Assembly (NCBI RefSeq): GCF_002563795.1
Contig: NZ_PDJL01000006.1
Location: 310,001-374,000, forward strand
DNA: 64,000 nt
DNA from: Vibrio sp. ES.051
GTDB taxonomy: Bacteria > Pseudomonadota > Gammaproteobacteria > Enterobacterales > Vibrionaceae
Direction: 5' to 3'
How positions within the stretch are numbered: position 1 is the stretch's first letter; every line of letters begins with the position of its first letter. The notes below the pieces were generated by a model. That model saw only the letters and a program-made list of their open reading frames with translations. It did not search any database and was not told where the DNA came from. This document shows positions 35,412-43,707 of this stretch, piece after piece. The position numbers and the translations under genes were made by a program.

Positions 35412-36688
35412 ACATCATCATTCCAGCCAATAAACGCCCGCTTCTTCAAACCTTGTTAGAGCGTATCGATACGCACTATGTCGACAGTGTCGTGACCGTG
35501 CTGACGGATAAAGCCGACCGCACCATCACGTTTGTTTGCGGACAATCCCCTTTTTGTTCCGAGTGCCAGTTGATCCTGGATGAACGCTCAACGCATGTAA
35601 AAGATAAACAGTTTTCCATCGATGGTAGCTTCGCAAAACAGCTCATCCATTATTTTGTCGAAGGAGAAGATATCGAGCTGGAGTTCGACATCAGCGCCTC
35701 AGGAACAATGTTCGTAGAATTGGTCGATACAACCGCACTTAGCAAAGATGAGTATCAAACGGCGGCGCTGCGCCGCTGTCAGTGCGGAGATGCATCCGAT
35801 GATCATTTGACCTATTTGACGGATAATCAGCACCGTCCCACTACAACTGCCTCTAAAGCCACCATCGAACGTATCGTGTACGAAGCGCAAGAAAACGTTC
35901 CTTTTGAGTTTCTTGAACTGAATAAGGAAAAACAGTACCTGCGAGTACAGCGTCAAGGTGAAGTCGAAGATAAATCACTCCCCCGAGACTTAACGCTTCC
36001 CGTTTCACTGGTGTTAACGCCCGAGACTACGCAACAAATGACCGAACTGTGTCGCCTCACCAGTGGTAACGAGATTGAGATCGCTCAGCAGGGCGAGGCG
36101 GTCACCTTTAAAGCGCCAGAATGTACCTTAACTTGCTCGATAGCGGGGGTCGAAGCGTTCTACCAGAAAAAGCCCGATCCGATACGCACATTAAAATATG
36201 TCGCTCTGAACCTGTTCGCGTTTAAAAAAGAGCTCGAGCATTGCTTTAAACATTACGGGCGGATCAAAAAAGCCAATGACGCCCTGCTTTACTTAGGCGA
36301 GAACCAAGCGGCGATTGCGGTGCTGACCGACCCTTATGAGTTTGTGCATCCCATTCATGTGTTTGAAGTCGGTCAAAGCGAACCTCATGCCGGCTCACTG
36401 TTTCGTTTCTCACCGCGTGATTTAGAGAACATCAAGATCAAAAACTCGTTAGACGCCAAAAAGACCCGAATCGACATTTTTGAAACGTCACACGGCGAGC
36501 TAAAGCTGGGTGTGTACTATTCTCTGGAAGAGAAACTGCCGTATGACACCATTGCCATCGAAAAAGACGAACGTCACCTGAAAAAAGTGTTCACGATGAT
36601 AGAGAGCATTGAGATAAAACAAGGAGACACCTCATCCACTGCGTCAGAACAACAAGGCGATCTGTTTACCTTTGACGATGATGAGTAA
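35408..36688 (+). CDS. Possible DNA sliding-clamp-like protein of recombinase island
   Basis: 426 residues, no firm family. Successive mixed alpha/beta blocks start with a helix plus strands: IIIPANKRPLLQTLLERI (1-20); LPVSLVLTPETTQQMTELCR, then GNEIEIAQQGEAVTFKAP (about 195-240); and LFAFKKELEHCF onward (about 270-350). The middle block has the order and spacing of a DnaN domain. The C-terminus is QQGDLFTFDDDE, resembling the QxxLF clamp-binding peptide. I infer a clamp-like or clamp-associated protein; a cysteine pair cluster near residue 38-42 and 118-120 does not fit a standard clamp. Translationally coupled to the large recombinase. Confidence 0.5.
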   Translation: MNIIIPANKRPLLQTLLERIDTHYVDSVVTVLTDKADRTITFVCGQSPFCSECQLILDERSTHVKDKQFSIDGSFAKQLIHYFVEGEDIELEFDISASGTMFVELVDTTALSKDEYQTAALRRCQCGDASDDHLTYLTDNQHRPTTTASKATIERIVYEAQENVPFEFLELNKEKQYLRVQRQGEVEDKSLPRDLTLPVSLVLTPETTQQMTELCRLTSGNEIEIAQQGEAVTFKAPECTLTCSIAGVEAFYQKKPDPIRTLKYVALNLFAFKKELEHCFKHYGRIKKANDALLYLGENQAAIAVLTDPYEFVHPIHVFEVGQSEPHAGSLFRFSPRDLENIKIKNSLDAKKTRIDIFETSHGELKLGVYYSLEEKLPYDTIAIEKDERHLKKVFTMIESIEIKQGDTSSTASEQQGDLFTFDDDE

Positions 36689-36974
36689 AGCAAAGAGGAT
36701 GAGTAAAAACACAAGTGGAAAGAAGAGGAAAGACAAAAACACTGGACAAACGCACAGTATGCCTTATAGTAAATGATGATATTTCAACCAATAGTGACGC
36801 TTTTCGCTCCTATTGAAAAAATAGAAAAGCAGTTGGGATAGGAAGGCGGCAACCTCCCTACCCCGCACCGGCTGCGACGACGTTTAACCCACCCCAGCCG
36901 ATGGCTCAGATTCTAGCGAATTCCATCGGTCAGGGACAGATCTATTTATCGATCTCATACTGATGGAGGCCAGC
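36689..36974. other. Intergenic region inside recombinase island with hairpins
   Basis: Contains a near-perfect stem TAGGAAGG / CCTCCCTA (about 36838-36860) and the inverted repeat CCGATGG (36898) / CCATCGG (36923). No T run follows, so these are better taken as control or recombination sites than as terminators. The last bases carry the GGAGG ribosome site of the integrase. Confidence 0.45.
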
Positions 36975-38138
36975 ATGGCACACATTCGTATTCGCCCAAA
37001 CGGGCGCATTCAATTCGATCTTCATTTGTACGGCCGCCGCTTTCGTGAAGGCACAAAGCAAATGGCGACCTCAAAAAACCTCAGTCAAGCCAAAGCTCTT
37101 CTCAAGCAAATGAATGCGGAGATTGACTTGAACACCTTTCAGTATCGCGACTATTTCCCCCACAGCAAAAAGGTGCCCATTTTTGAGGCGCTACAACGAG
37201 CAAAGCACCCCGATCGCCTCTATCCGTTTTTTGATGAGTTCGCCAACGAATGGTTCGAGCGCCAAAAAGGCAAATGGAAAAGCAGCTATCAACAAACGGT
37301 GCGCAACACCTTAGACCGTTACCTGCTCCCCGCCTTTGGCAATACGCTCATTAATGAGGTGACGTTAGCGAATATGGAATTCTTTCGTGAAACGCTCATC
37401 AATCAATTGGACGATAAGGGCCATCGCAAGCTTTCCAATAAACGCATCAACGGTATTTTATGGCCACTGGTCGCCATTTTAGGCCTCGCCGCAGATGAGC
37501 ACCAATTTACCTACCCACTTCGCCGCTACAAAACACTCAAAGAAGAACAAGCCGACTCGCATCCGATGACCGTGCAAGAGGTTCACCACTTTTTGGAGAC
37601 GGTGCCCGCCAACTGGCGTGACTATTTTGTCGTCCGATTCTGGACTGGGATGCGCAGCTGTGAAATTCATGGTCTGCACTGGGAACACATCGACTTTGAG
37701 CACCGATTGATCCGTATTCGTCAAAACCTTGTCAACGGTGAGCTAGGCGACGTTAAGACCCCAAAATCCCGACGCGAACTCAAAATGTGCGACACACTTC
37801 TTGATGTCTTCACCCGTCTCAAAGCCCAACGTTTGGATGACTCGCCCTTTGTTTTTACTCACCAAGGCAAGCCTATCGATACGCATTTCGTGAGTAAACG
37901 CCTTTGGTATCCGACGCTTGAAAAAGCTGGGCTTAAACGTCGACGTCCCTATGAAACACGGCATACCGCCGCGGTGCTTCATATTGCAGCCCACGAAAAC
38001 CCGCTGTATATCTCACACATGCTAGGACACAGCGATACCCAACTCTTGTTCAAAGTCTACGCGCCCTATGTGGCCAATGCGTCACGATCCGATGGCAGTT
38101 CGTTTAATGAATTGATGAAACAGGAGGGGTGTCGATGA
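36975..38138 (+). CDS. Phage-type tyrosine integrase
   Basis: 387 residues from the ATG at 36975, chosen because GGAGG lies six bases upstream and overlaps the earlier ATG at 36963. N-terminal arm-binding domain (MAHIRIRPNGRIQFDLHLYG), a core-binding helical domain and a catalytic domain. Numbering from the earlier ATG: Arg231 (TGMRSCEIHGLHW), Lys265 (VKTPKSRRE), Tyr330/Arg333 (RPYETRHTAAV, the common YxxR variant), His356 (MLGHSDT), Tyr366 (KVYAPYV). All residues needed for strand transfer are present. Normal size for a phage or island integrase. Separate transcription unit from the larger recombinase operon. Confidence 0.9.
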   Translation: MAHIRIRPNGRIQFDLHLYGRRFREGTKQMATSKNLSQAKALLKQMNAEIDLNTFQYRDYFPHSKKVPIFEALQRAKHPDRLYPFFDEFANEWFERQKGKWKSSYQQTVRNTLDRYLLPAFGNTLINEVTLANMEFFRETLINQLDDKGHRKLSNKRINGILWPLVAILGLAADEHQFTYPLRRYKTLKEEQADSHPMTVQEVHHFLETVPANWRDYFVVRFWTGMRSCEIHGLHWEHIDFEHRLIRIRQNLVNGELGDVKTPKSRRELKMCDTLLDVFTRLKAQRLDDSPFVFTHQGKPIDTHFVSKRLWYPTLEKAGLKRRRPYETRHTAAVLHIAAHENPLYISHMLGHSDTQLLFKVYAPYVANASRSDGSSFNELMKQEGCR

Positions 38139-38746
38139 ACACGGCTCTTTCATTCGAAGCGCAGTGGGATAAGCTCAACACATTGCTTGATTTTCAGCAC
38201 GCGCACGACAACACGCTGGTTATCCTTGCATTAGGCGGGTTATCTCAAGAGGTACAGCGGCTTTGGTGGCAGTCCGAAGCGCCTTTTGATTTGCAACCTT
38301 CGGCACTTTTACAAGACAGCCTGTCGTTGTATGCCCAGCGCGGCTGGCAGCAATACCGAAACGATACCCTTTTGTTTCATGCGCTCAATGAGCATGTGAG
38401 CGCATGTTTTGGCTCACAGAGCCATTGTTATTTCGATCTTGATCTGCACCAGCGTTATCCGCAACTACTGCTCATTAAGTTTTGGCTCGCGTCAGCATCA
38501 TGTTGCTGCCGCGCCTACCCAGTGGATCAGGGAGAACTGTGGTTCAAGCACCTTCGATTGACTCAAGCCATGACCCTTGCGATGGAGCAGAAGTCATACT
38601 GTCCAGATAGTCTCGTCGGGTATGGCGAGAAGTGGATTATGATCTTAGATGTGGAAACTCGGTGGATTGTGATTTGTAGTAACCAACCATTTCTGCCATT
38701 CAAAGCATTGGGGTTTCAGTTTTGGCACTGTTGCTATCCCTCATAA
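38135..38746 (+). CDS. Unknown protein coupled to integrase
   Basis: 203 residues from the ATG at 38135 (GGAGGGG ribosome site; a GTG six bases earlier is in frame). Overlaps the end of the integrase gene by four bases. No family recognised. Contains many Trp, Cys and His residues, including LWWQSEAPFD, SASCCCRAYP and FQFWHCCYPS, and is predicted soluble. Coupling suggests it helps integration or excision or is carried as cargo. Nothing in it looks like a classic excisionase. Confidence 0.6.
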   Translation: MNTALSFEAQWDKLNTLLDFQHAHDNTLVILALGGLSQEVQRLWWQSEAPFDLQPSALLQDSLSLYAQRGWQQYRNDTLLFHALNEHVSACFGSQSHCYFDLDLHQRYPQLLLIKFWLASASCCCRAYPVDQGELWFKHLRLTQAMTLAMEQKSYCPDSLVGYGEKWIMILDVETRWIVICSNQPFLPFKALGFQFWHCCYPS

Positions 38747-38825
38747 AACATAAAACTGAGGTGACGGTGCGATAAAACGCAACGAGTCGCGATGGCCAAC
38801 AAAAAGAGAGAAAAGACATAAAGAG

Positions 38826-38853
38826 AGAGCGCCGATCAGTCAATCGGTGCTCT
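38826..38853. repeat. Inverted repeat at right side of the recombinase island
   Basis: AGAGCGCCGAT (38826) and ATCGGTGCTCT (38843) form an 11-bp stem with one G:T position and a six-base loop. No T run follows, so it may be an end or recombination structure rather than a terminator. Confidence 0.5.
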
Positions 38854-38877
38854 GAATAAAACTGGATCACTACAGCG

Positions 38878-38976
38878 TCAATTACCTTCAGGATGACCCT
38901 CTCGTAATAACATTGCGATAGAATCAGGATCAAACGTCAGGCTATTTTTCCCCAGCATCACGGAAACCGCAGAACA
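38878..38976 (-). pseudogene. Short C-terminal coding fragment
   Basis: 33 codons, open between two stops, reading VMLGKNSLTFDPDSIAMLLR then EGHPEGN and a stop. The composition looks like a genuine protein end, but no family is recognised and no start exists. Possibly the tail of a gene displaced by the island. Confidence 0.3.
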
Positions 38977-39060
38977 TCACCGTCACGTAGGCTTACAAGA
39001 ACTTTGTTTAGGTAGTTTTCGTCCATTGCGCAGTTCACCCGTTAGCTACAGACCCCATTT

Positions 39061-39489
39061 ATGCCAAGAATACAGGTACTTGATAATCCATTTTTAACAA
39101 CAGCAGCGGACTTAATGCTTCAACTGTCTACAGCGAAAGCTCAGGGCAAACTTGAAAGCTATTTGAGACGAAGCGTGCTTGCGCCAAAGCTCCTTATCGT
39201 GGATGAAATCGGCTATCTACCGTTCGGCAGAGAAGAAGCTAACTTGTTCTTCAACGTCATCGCTAAACGATATGAGCAAGGCAGCATTATCGTAACCAGT
39301 AACTTGCCGTTCTCTCAATGGTCAAATGCGTTCGCCGACGATACGACGCTGACGGCGGCATTACTGGATAGGCTTCTTCATCACTCGCACATCGTACAAA
39401 TCAGTGGAGAAAGCTACCGATTACGGGGAAAGAAGGCGGCTGGAACCATACCAACGGTTCTAGAAAATCTATCTGAAAGTAGAAGTTAA
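39061..39489 (+). pseudogene. istB: IS21 helper ATPase IstB, N-terminally truncated
   Basis: The recognisable part starts at FLTTAADLMLQLSTA and keeps Walker B (LLIVDEIGYLPF), NVIAKRYEQGSIIVTSNLPF and the end RLLHHSHIVQISGESYRLRG. The P-loop (Walker A) and everything before it are absent, so the ATPase cannot bind ATP. istA is also missing. The break is at about 39085. The IS21-type terminus follows at 39498-39560. The ATG at 39061 is probably fortuitous. Confidence 0.85.
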
Positions 39490-39497
39490 TTACGTGG

Positions 39498-39560
39498 GTG
39501 GGTCAGTTTTACTTCGGCGATAACGCCGATAAGTGGGTCAATTTTAAACTGGCGTTGACA
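39498..39560 (+). repeat. IS21-family right end with two repeated sites
   Basis: GTGGGTCAGTTTTACTTCGG (39498) and GTGGGTCAATTTTAAACTGG (39533), 35 bases apart, are the multiple terminal transposase-binding sites usual for IS21 ends. The second is nearly the same as the isolated copy at 11297. Confidence 0.7.
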
Positions 39561-39767
39561 ATATGGTGATCGACAATTTCTCGAAGCCATTTATAAGTAG
39601 ATAGCTTCTGTAACTTTGCCGTAGGGTTCGTTCGGCAGCATTACTCGTCAGTGGACATTATGAGTCATCTATAAAGCGCCATACTATTGCATCATCAGCG
39701 ATAATATTGAGACTCCGTCAATTTATTTTCAATGTACCTATGATGACACCTGAATACGCTATGAGCG

Positions 39768-39794
39768 AAAAAAAAGGGGCTAATAAGCCCCTAA
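39768..39794 (-). terminator. Terminator after the trypsin-like protease gene
   Basis: On the minus strand AGGGGCT-TATT-AGCCCCT is followed by eight T residues. It starts 28 bases after the protease stop. Confidence 0.9.
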
Positions 39795-39821
39795 AATGTG
39801 GTGTGTGTGGTGTTATTTGTT

Positions 39822-41249
39822 TTAATTTACCGCAACTTTACGTTTAAAGAACAATCCTAACAAAGCAAGTAGGCTGAATATGCCCGTTGAGCCACCGCTA
39901 GAGCCGCCTTCATCTGACCCATTACTACCTCCGTTACCAGTGTCAGCCTCACGAACCGCAGAGATAGGAATCTCAGTATTCATATTGTCGTTAAGGTAGA
40001 TAGTGCCCTGTTCATTATCTACAGGCTCATCGACGCTTGCGTTAATGGTAAGCGTGATTTCACACCATTGTGTTGGCTGCAAAGTTTGCTCACAACCGGA
40101 CACTTGTAATTTGCCATTACCGCTATCGACGGAGGGCATCAACGTAGCTGTAGAGGTAGACAGGTTTTGCACCGCAAACGTTCGTACTGTTGGCTGTGTT
40201 AACGTGTTTTGTAATGTGATAGCCATTTCACTTGGCGCAACCACTTTATTGATCATCTGAGTCAGGTCTTTTAAGTACCACCCAAGATGCGTAAATTGGT
40301 TGTATTCCGGCACAAGACTCATATGTTGCGTTTTTGCCAGTGCGACCACTTGGTTGTCAGCCAGTTCTAGTGGTGTGCCTGAATCACCGCCACTCGCCGT
40401 ACCGCCGATGGTGGTTGGAAATGTGTGAATATAGTCGGTATCACCGTAACGGCAGTCGTATCCGTCCGTTGAGTTGCAGTCCTTGTTGTAAGTATTTTGA
40501 ATTTTGCTTGGTATGTAGGCGATTGCTGATACCCACTTGTCGTTTTTTTCCATGACCAATGTGTTCTTCTTCATGGTGTCGGGGTATTGTTCGTCTTCGG
40601 TTTTCCCCCACCCCTTGAATGTAAATTTATGTTGCGCTTCGATATTGAAGTGTTGTTCCAGACTATCAAACATCGGAACCAATGCCGCATGGTCGTTTTG
40701 GCTGATTTTCTTGTTTAGCTTAATCAAGCCAATGTCATAGTGGTAGCCAGCATTTACAGTTTGGTCGATTCGGCTTTCTTCTGTTTCCCACAAGATTTGA
40801 CCACGCCAGTCGATTTCAGGATGCAAGGAGCGTACATAAGACGCTTCTTCTACCCAACTGTTAAATACGTTCATGCCGTTACCAATAAAGGTAACGGGTT
40901 CGTAAGTTGTGGTGGTGACTTTTTCTGCATCAAATTTGATGCCTTGGTAAACCTTGATGCTGTTTGTAGCGCCGTTATCTGTCCACCATAAGTAGCGAGG
41001 CTCAATATCAATAGGGTTATGGTAACTATCATTATTCATATCCCCAATGCAGTGAGCAGCAGTTAAGATGTATTCACCACCAATTAATAGGCCACCACAA
41101 GACGCACTTTTACCGGACTGGTCAGGAATTTCTACTCGTACCGTGTAGTCACGGTATTCACTTGGCATAACGTCCGTACCAAAACGTACCGCGTGAGCAG
41201 ATGGAATAGAGAGCGCAGTGAGTACGCAAAGAGTTAAATAGTTTTTCAT
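39822..41249 (-). CDS. Secreted trypsin-like serine protease with GlyGly-CTERM tail
   Basis: 475 residues from the ATG at 41249 (AAGGAATCTAAACC upstream; an earlier in-frame start would hide the signal peptide). Signal peptide ends PSAHA. S1 catalytic residues: LTAAHC (His), DIGLIKL (Asp), GGDSGTPL (Ser). A middle beta domain follows, then a Gly/Ser-rich linker (GGSSGGSTG), a hydrophobic helix and a basic end (FKRKVAVN), the GlyGly-CTERM signal processed by rhombosortase for type II-secreted surface proteases such as Vibrio VesB. Single gene with its own terminator, bounded by IS21 and ISAs1 debris. Confidence 0.92.
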   Translation of the reverse strand: MKNYLTLCVLTALSIPSAHAVRFGTDVMPSEYRDYTVRVEIPDQSGKSASCGGLLIGGEYILTAAHCIGDMNNDSYHNPIDIEPRYLWWTDNGATNSIKVYQGIKFDAEKVTTTTYEPVTFIGNGMNVFNSWVEEASYVRSLHPEIDWRGQILWETEESRIDQTVNAGYHYDIGLIKLNKKISQNDHAALVPMFDSLEQHFNIEAQHKFTFKGWGKTEDEQYPDTMKKNTLVMEKNDKWVSAIAYIPSKIQNTYNKDCNSTDGYDCRYGDTDYIHTFPTTIGGTASGGDSGTPLELADNQVVALAKTQHMSLVPEYNQFTHLGWYLKDLTQMINKVVAPSEMAITLQNTLTQPTVRTFAVQNLSTSTATLMPSVDSGNGKLQVSGCEQTLQPTQWCEITLTINASVDEPVDNEQGTIYLNDNMNTEIPISAVREADTGNGGSNGSDEGGSSGGSTGIFSLLALLGLFFKRKVAVN

Positions 41250-41391
41250 TGGTTTAGATTCCTTTTTTATGTCGTAGATACCAATGTACCTCGTTATTTT
41301 TAAATGCAAGTCACTGACTAAAGGTGGTGTAACATCCATAGCCCACAGAAGAAAAGCGCAATACTAAACAGGCGTTGAAAGATCGCCATAG

Positions 41392-42715
41392 CACGGAAAA
41401 ATCATGAACATCCCCGTCAATAAAGGCTCGCAAGAACCTTCAACAAGTACTCTGAATCCATCGCACACATCGCTCTTTTATGTTTAATACTCGCTTTCAA
41501 AGTCGTCTCACTCTTCAGCATGTTTAAACACATCTGTCTGATCCTTGCGAAGTTCTCTGCACTTTCTTCCGCTCGTTTTCGGCAAGCATATTCACCAAAT
41601 GTCGTATCGAGGGACCAATGCATCGACTCGACCAACCAATGTGAACGCGTTGCATTTAACAATTCTTTAGCATTTAAATTCTTCGAGCTAATGTAGTATC
41701 TCACCGTGATTTCTGACTCTTTCGCCACGGCTTCTTCTTGTCTCACAGAAACAACGATACCCATCGTTTTTAGCTCGGGCCAATCAAACTCTAAATCACC
41801 TAAAACGCTTAAATCTGTGTTGGTTAATGCCAACCTGGTTTCTTGTCTGCCACGTGATTTTTCTTGTGTGCTGTAAGAATCACCATCGTGTTTTTGTAGC
41901 ATACTCATATCGAAATAATTATCGAATGCTTGCTCTAAACGACCTTGATTACCTTTCACCGCCAATAAGTAATCTGCGTTTTTGTTTAACACTTTTTGAG
42001 CAATTTTCTTTTGGCATCCCATCGCGTCAATAGTGACTAAACAACCTGATATATCAAGCAGTTCGAGCAACTCTGGGATGGCGGTGATCTCGTTGCTTTT
42101 TTCGTAAACTTTATGTTGTCCGAGACTAACACCATTTTCAGTCGCAAAAGCGTTCACCATGTGAATTGCGCCTAGGCCGCGAGAGTCATCATAAGAGCCC
42201 CTGACAGTCTTACCATCAATGGCAATAACTTCACCTTTAGTGAGCTCACAGCAATCTTTCATCCATTCAATGAAGCACTTTTGTAGTCGAGTCGCATTAA
42301 TCATTCCCATCGCTCTGGCTATCGTCGATGTTGATGGTATGCCATGGCTAAAATCACCAAGTCGCTTCAAGAAATCCAGCTTAGCTTCACCGTAAAGGCT
42401 AATCGCTTTCCAGTCGTCTTGACCAGAAAGCACAGCACAAATTGTTAACAGAATGATATCGGTTAACTTATGTTCGACTTTGCCTTGTTGTCGGTAATCT
42501 GGAATGACATCGAAATGCATAAATGGGTGCTGGTTACTCATCGTTGAACCTCCAATTTGTCTATGGAGGTATTAAAAAACACTGAAAATGATCTACAAAT
42601 CGATCATCAGACAATTGGTTGTTATGTGATAACGCTAACTAGTGAGATTCTAAAATTGAGAACTCACTACGCCACGAACCCTTTAAACATGGGCATGTAC
42701 GTGAATTTTCCCTGA
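41392..42715 (-). mobile_element. ISAs1-family insertion sequence with target duplication
   Basis: Ends CACGGAAAAATCATGAACAT and (read inward from the right) CAGGGAAAATTCACGTACAT are imperfect inverted repeats. ATCGCCATAG flanks both sides (41382-41391 and 42716-42725), a 10-bp target duplication that fixes the element at 1324 bp. It carries one intact transposase gene and probably can still move. It sits in degraded IS66 DNA. Confidence 0.9.
41417..42541 (-). CDS. ISAs1-family transposase, intact
   Basis: 374 residues, full length for the family. N-terminal DUF4338-like region (FDVIPDYRQQGKVEHKLTDI), then DDE motifs: EVIAIDGKTVRGSYDD (first Asp), CLVTIDAMGCQKKIAQ (second Asp) and MHWSLDTTFGEYACRKR (Glu region). 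No frameshift or stop. Upstream GGAGGTT sits close to the ATG. Single gene of its IS. Confidence 0.93.
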   Translation of the reverse strand: MSNQHPFMHFDVIPDYRQQGKVEHKLTDIILLTICAVLSGQDDWKAISLYGEAKLDFLKRLGDFSHGIPSTSTIARAMGMINATRLQKCFIEWMKDCCELTKGEVIAIDGKTVRGSYDDSRGLGAIHMVNAFATENGVSLGQHKVYEKSNEITAIPELLELLDISGCLVTIDAMGCQKKIAQKVLNKNADYLLAVKGNQGRLEQAFDNYFDMSMLQKHDGDSYSTQEKSRGRQETRLALTNTDLSVLGDLEFDWPELKTMGIVVSVRQEEAVAKESEITVRYYISSKNLNAKELLNATRSHWLVESMHWSLDTTFGEYACRKRAEESAENFARIRQMCLNMLKSETTLKASIKHKRAMCAMDSEYLLKVLASLY

Positions 42716-42725
42716 TCGCCATAGC

Positions 42726-43090
42726 GATGGTGAATAATACTCGCATTAATACCTTTGCTAACCAGATTGACATTGCAAATCAGGGAAACAATCAACAACC
42801 GTATCAGGTTCTTTTAGTTTTGAGAGTTGTCGCTTATGCCCTTCGTGACCTTGTTTAACTCCTCTCGGATTGCGACCACTAGGGCTTTGAGCTTTTTTCG
42901 TTCAGCCCGCTATTTAGGTCCATCAGAGGAGAGAGATTGGAAGAGTTAGCGCTGCTGGTTTTTAGCTTCATAACGGCGTAATTGTTCCATAGCTCCACGA
43001 TCAACGCGTTTGCTTCGTTGATATCTGAGGCTATGGGGGTGAGGATGAGAATTTAGATTTTTTTTAGTCATGTAGTCAGCATGAAGGCTA
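42726..43090 (-). pseudogene. IS66-type transposase N-terminal remnant
   Basis: In shifted frames the minus strand reads INEANALIVELWNNYAVMKL, then KTSSANSSNLSPLMDLNSG, then SPSGRNPRGVKQGHEGHKRQ and EPDTVVDCFPDLQCQSG. This is the N-terminal leader and zinc-binding entry of IS66-class TnpC, broken by several frameshifts. ISAs1 has inserted at its 3' side. Confidence 0.65.
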
Positions 43091-43179
43091 TGAATGATCA
43101 CTCAATAGGCAAAGTGAGATCCAGTGTTAATGATCACGTTTTTGATGTGTAAATACCATGCTGGTGAACGGTTACGGTG

Positions 43180-43238
43180 CTGACATCTTGGAACTTCAAA
43201 CACTAGAGTATCGCCCCGTGGGTTCATCGTGCGTTTAC
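43180..43238 (+). mobile_element. IS66 right-end remnant
   Basis: LTSWNFKH plus stop (43180-43206), the tail of an IS66 TnpC (LLPWNFKH in the copy at 22548), is followed by a terminus that read inward starts GTAAACGCACGATGAACCCA. It is on the opposite strand to the other IS66 fragment close by. Confidence 0.75.
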
Positions 43239-43363
43239 TTATTCACGGTTTACTCATTCGCCATCGAATCTCACCCGAAGAAAAGGAACACTTTACACAC
43301 GCTGATGTTCCCCCAATAGGTGCTTTATCTCAGGCTATTAGAGCAAAATTAAGCGTAAAAAGC

Positions 43364-43402
43364 GTCTCAACTTTGTCTCAGCACTGAGACAAATATTGTC
43401 TT
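43364..43402. promoter_or_regulatory. Cluster of GTCTCA/TGAGAC sites with perfect palindrome
   Basis: TTTGTCTCA-GCAC-TGAGACAAA (43372-43393) is a perfect 9-bp inverted repeat with a four-base centre. A further GTCTCA lies 11 bases to the left and GTCTT to the right. The same half-site arrangement occurs at 61004-61054 at the other end of the polysaccharide locus. Confidence 0.45.
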
Positions 43403-43421
43403 AAACCATCGTTTCTATTAT

Positions 43422-43450
43422 AAAAAAAAGGATCTCTAAAGATCCTTTCT
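43422..43450 (-). terminator. Terminator at the end of the capsule locus
   Basis: AAAAGGATCT / AGATCCTTT with CTAA loop. The minus-strand reading ends in a run of eight T. It lies 21 bases past the small gene at 43471 and closes the polysaccharide locus. Confidence 0.9.
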
Positions 43451-43470
43451 AATAGGTTCGACGACTGGGG

Positions 43471-43644
43471 TCAGGCATCAAGATTTGAACGCTGCTTTTC
43501 TTCTTCCTTGTCCTCAACCTCTTGCTGAAGCTTTTGGTAGTCGGTTTCCCCTAAGCGGTCTTCACGGCGCATCTGTTTGGCTTGGCGGTCATGTTCATCA
43601 AGATCAGTAAACCATTGTTTAATAGTGCGCAAAAACGTTAGCAT
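43471..43644 (-). CDS. Small charged hypothetical protein
   Basis: 57 residues from the ATG at 43644, chosen because AGAGGAAG lies at ribosome-site distance; a longer frame begins 30 bases upstream. The sequence MLTFLRTIKQWFTDLDEHDR is an amphipathic start followed by an almost wholly charged helix (QKLQQEVEDKEEEKQR). Unknown function. It follows the capD-like gene by about 65 bases and precedes the terminator. Confidence 0.6.
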   Translation of the reverse strand: MLTFLRTIKQWFTDLDEHDRQAKQMRREDRLGETDYQKLQQEVEDKEEEKQRSNLDA

Positions 43645-43707
43645 CGGCGTACTTCCTCTTCTTTTTTTGACCATTTTGCGTACAGGTCACGGGATAATTA
43701 TCAATAA

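Larger units (their letters stand above)
38747..39060. other. Right flank of the recombinase island
   Basis: Contains the hairpin at 38826-38853 and a short minus-strand coding fragment at 38878-38976. No tRNA or terminal repeat is recognised, so the island's right border stays undefined; the hairpin is a candidate. Confidence 0.4.

Noticed and set aside
38129..38746. 205-residue gene after the integrase considered as excisionase
   Set aside because: Too long, no helix-turn-helix seen and rich in Trp/Cys; left as unknown.
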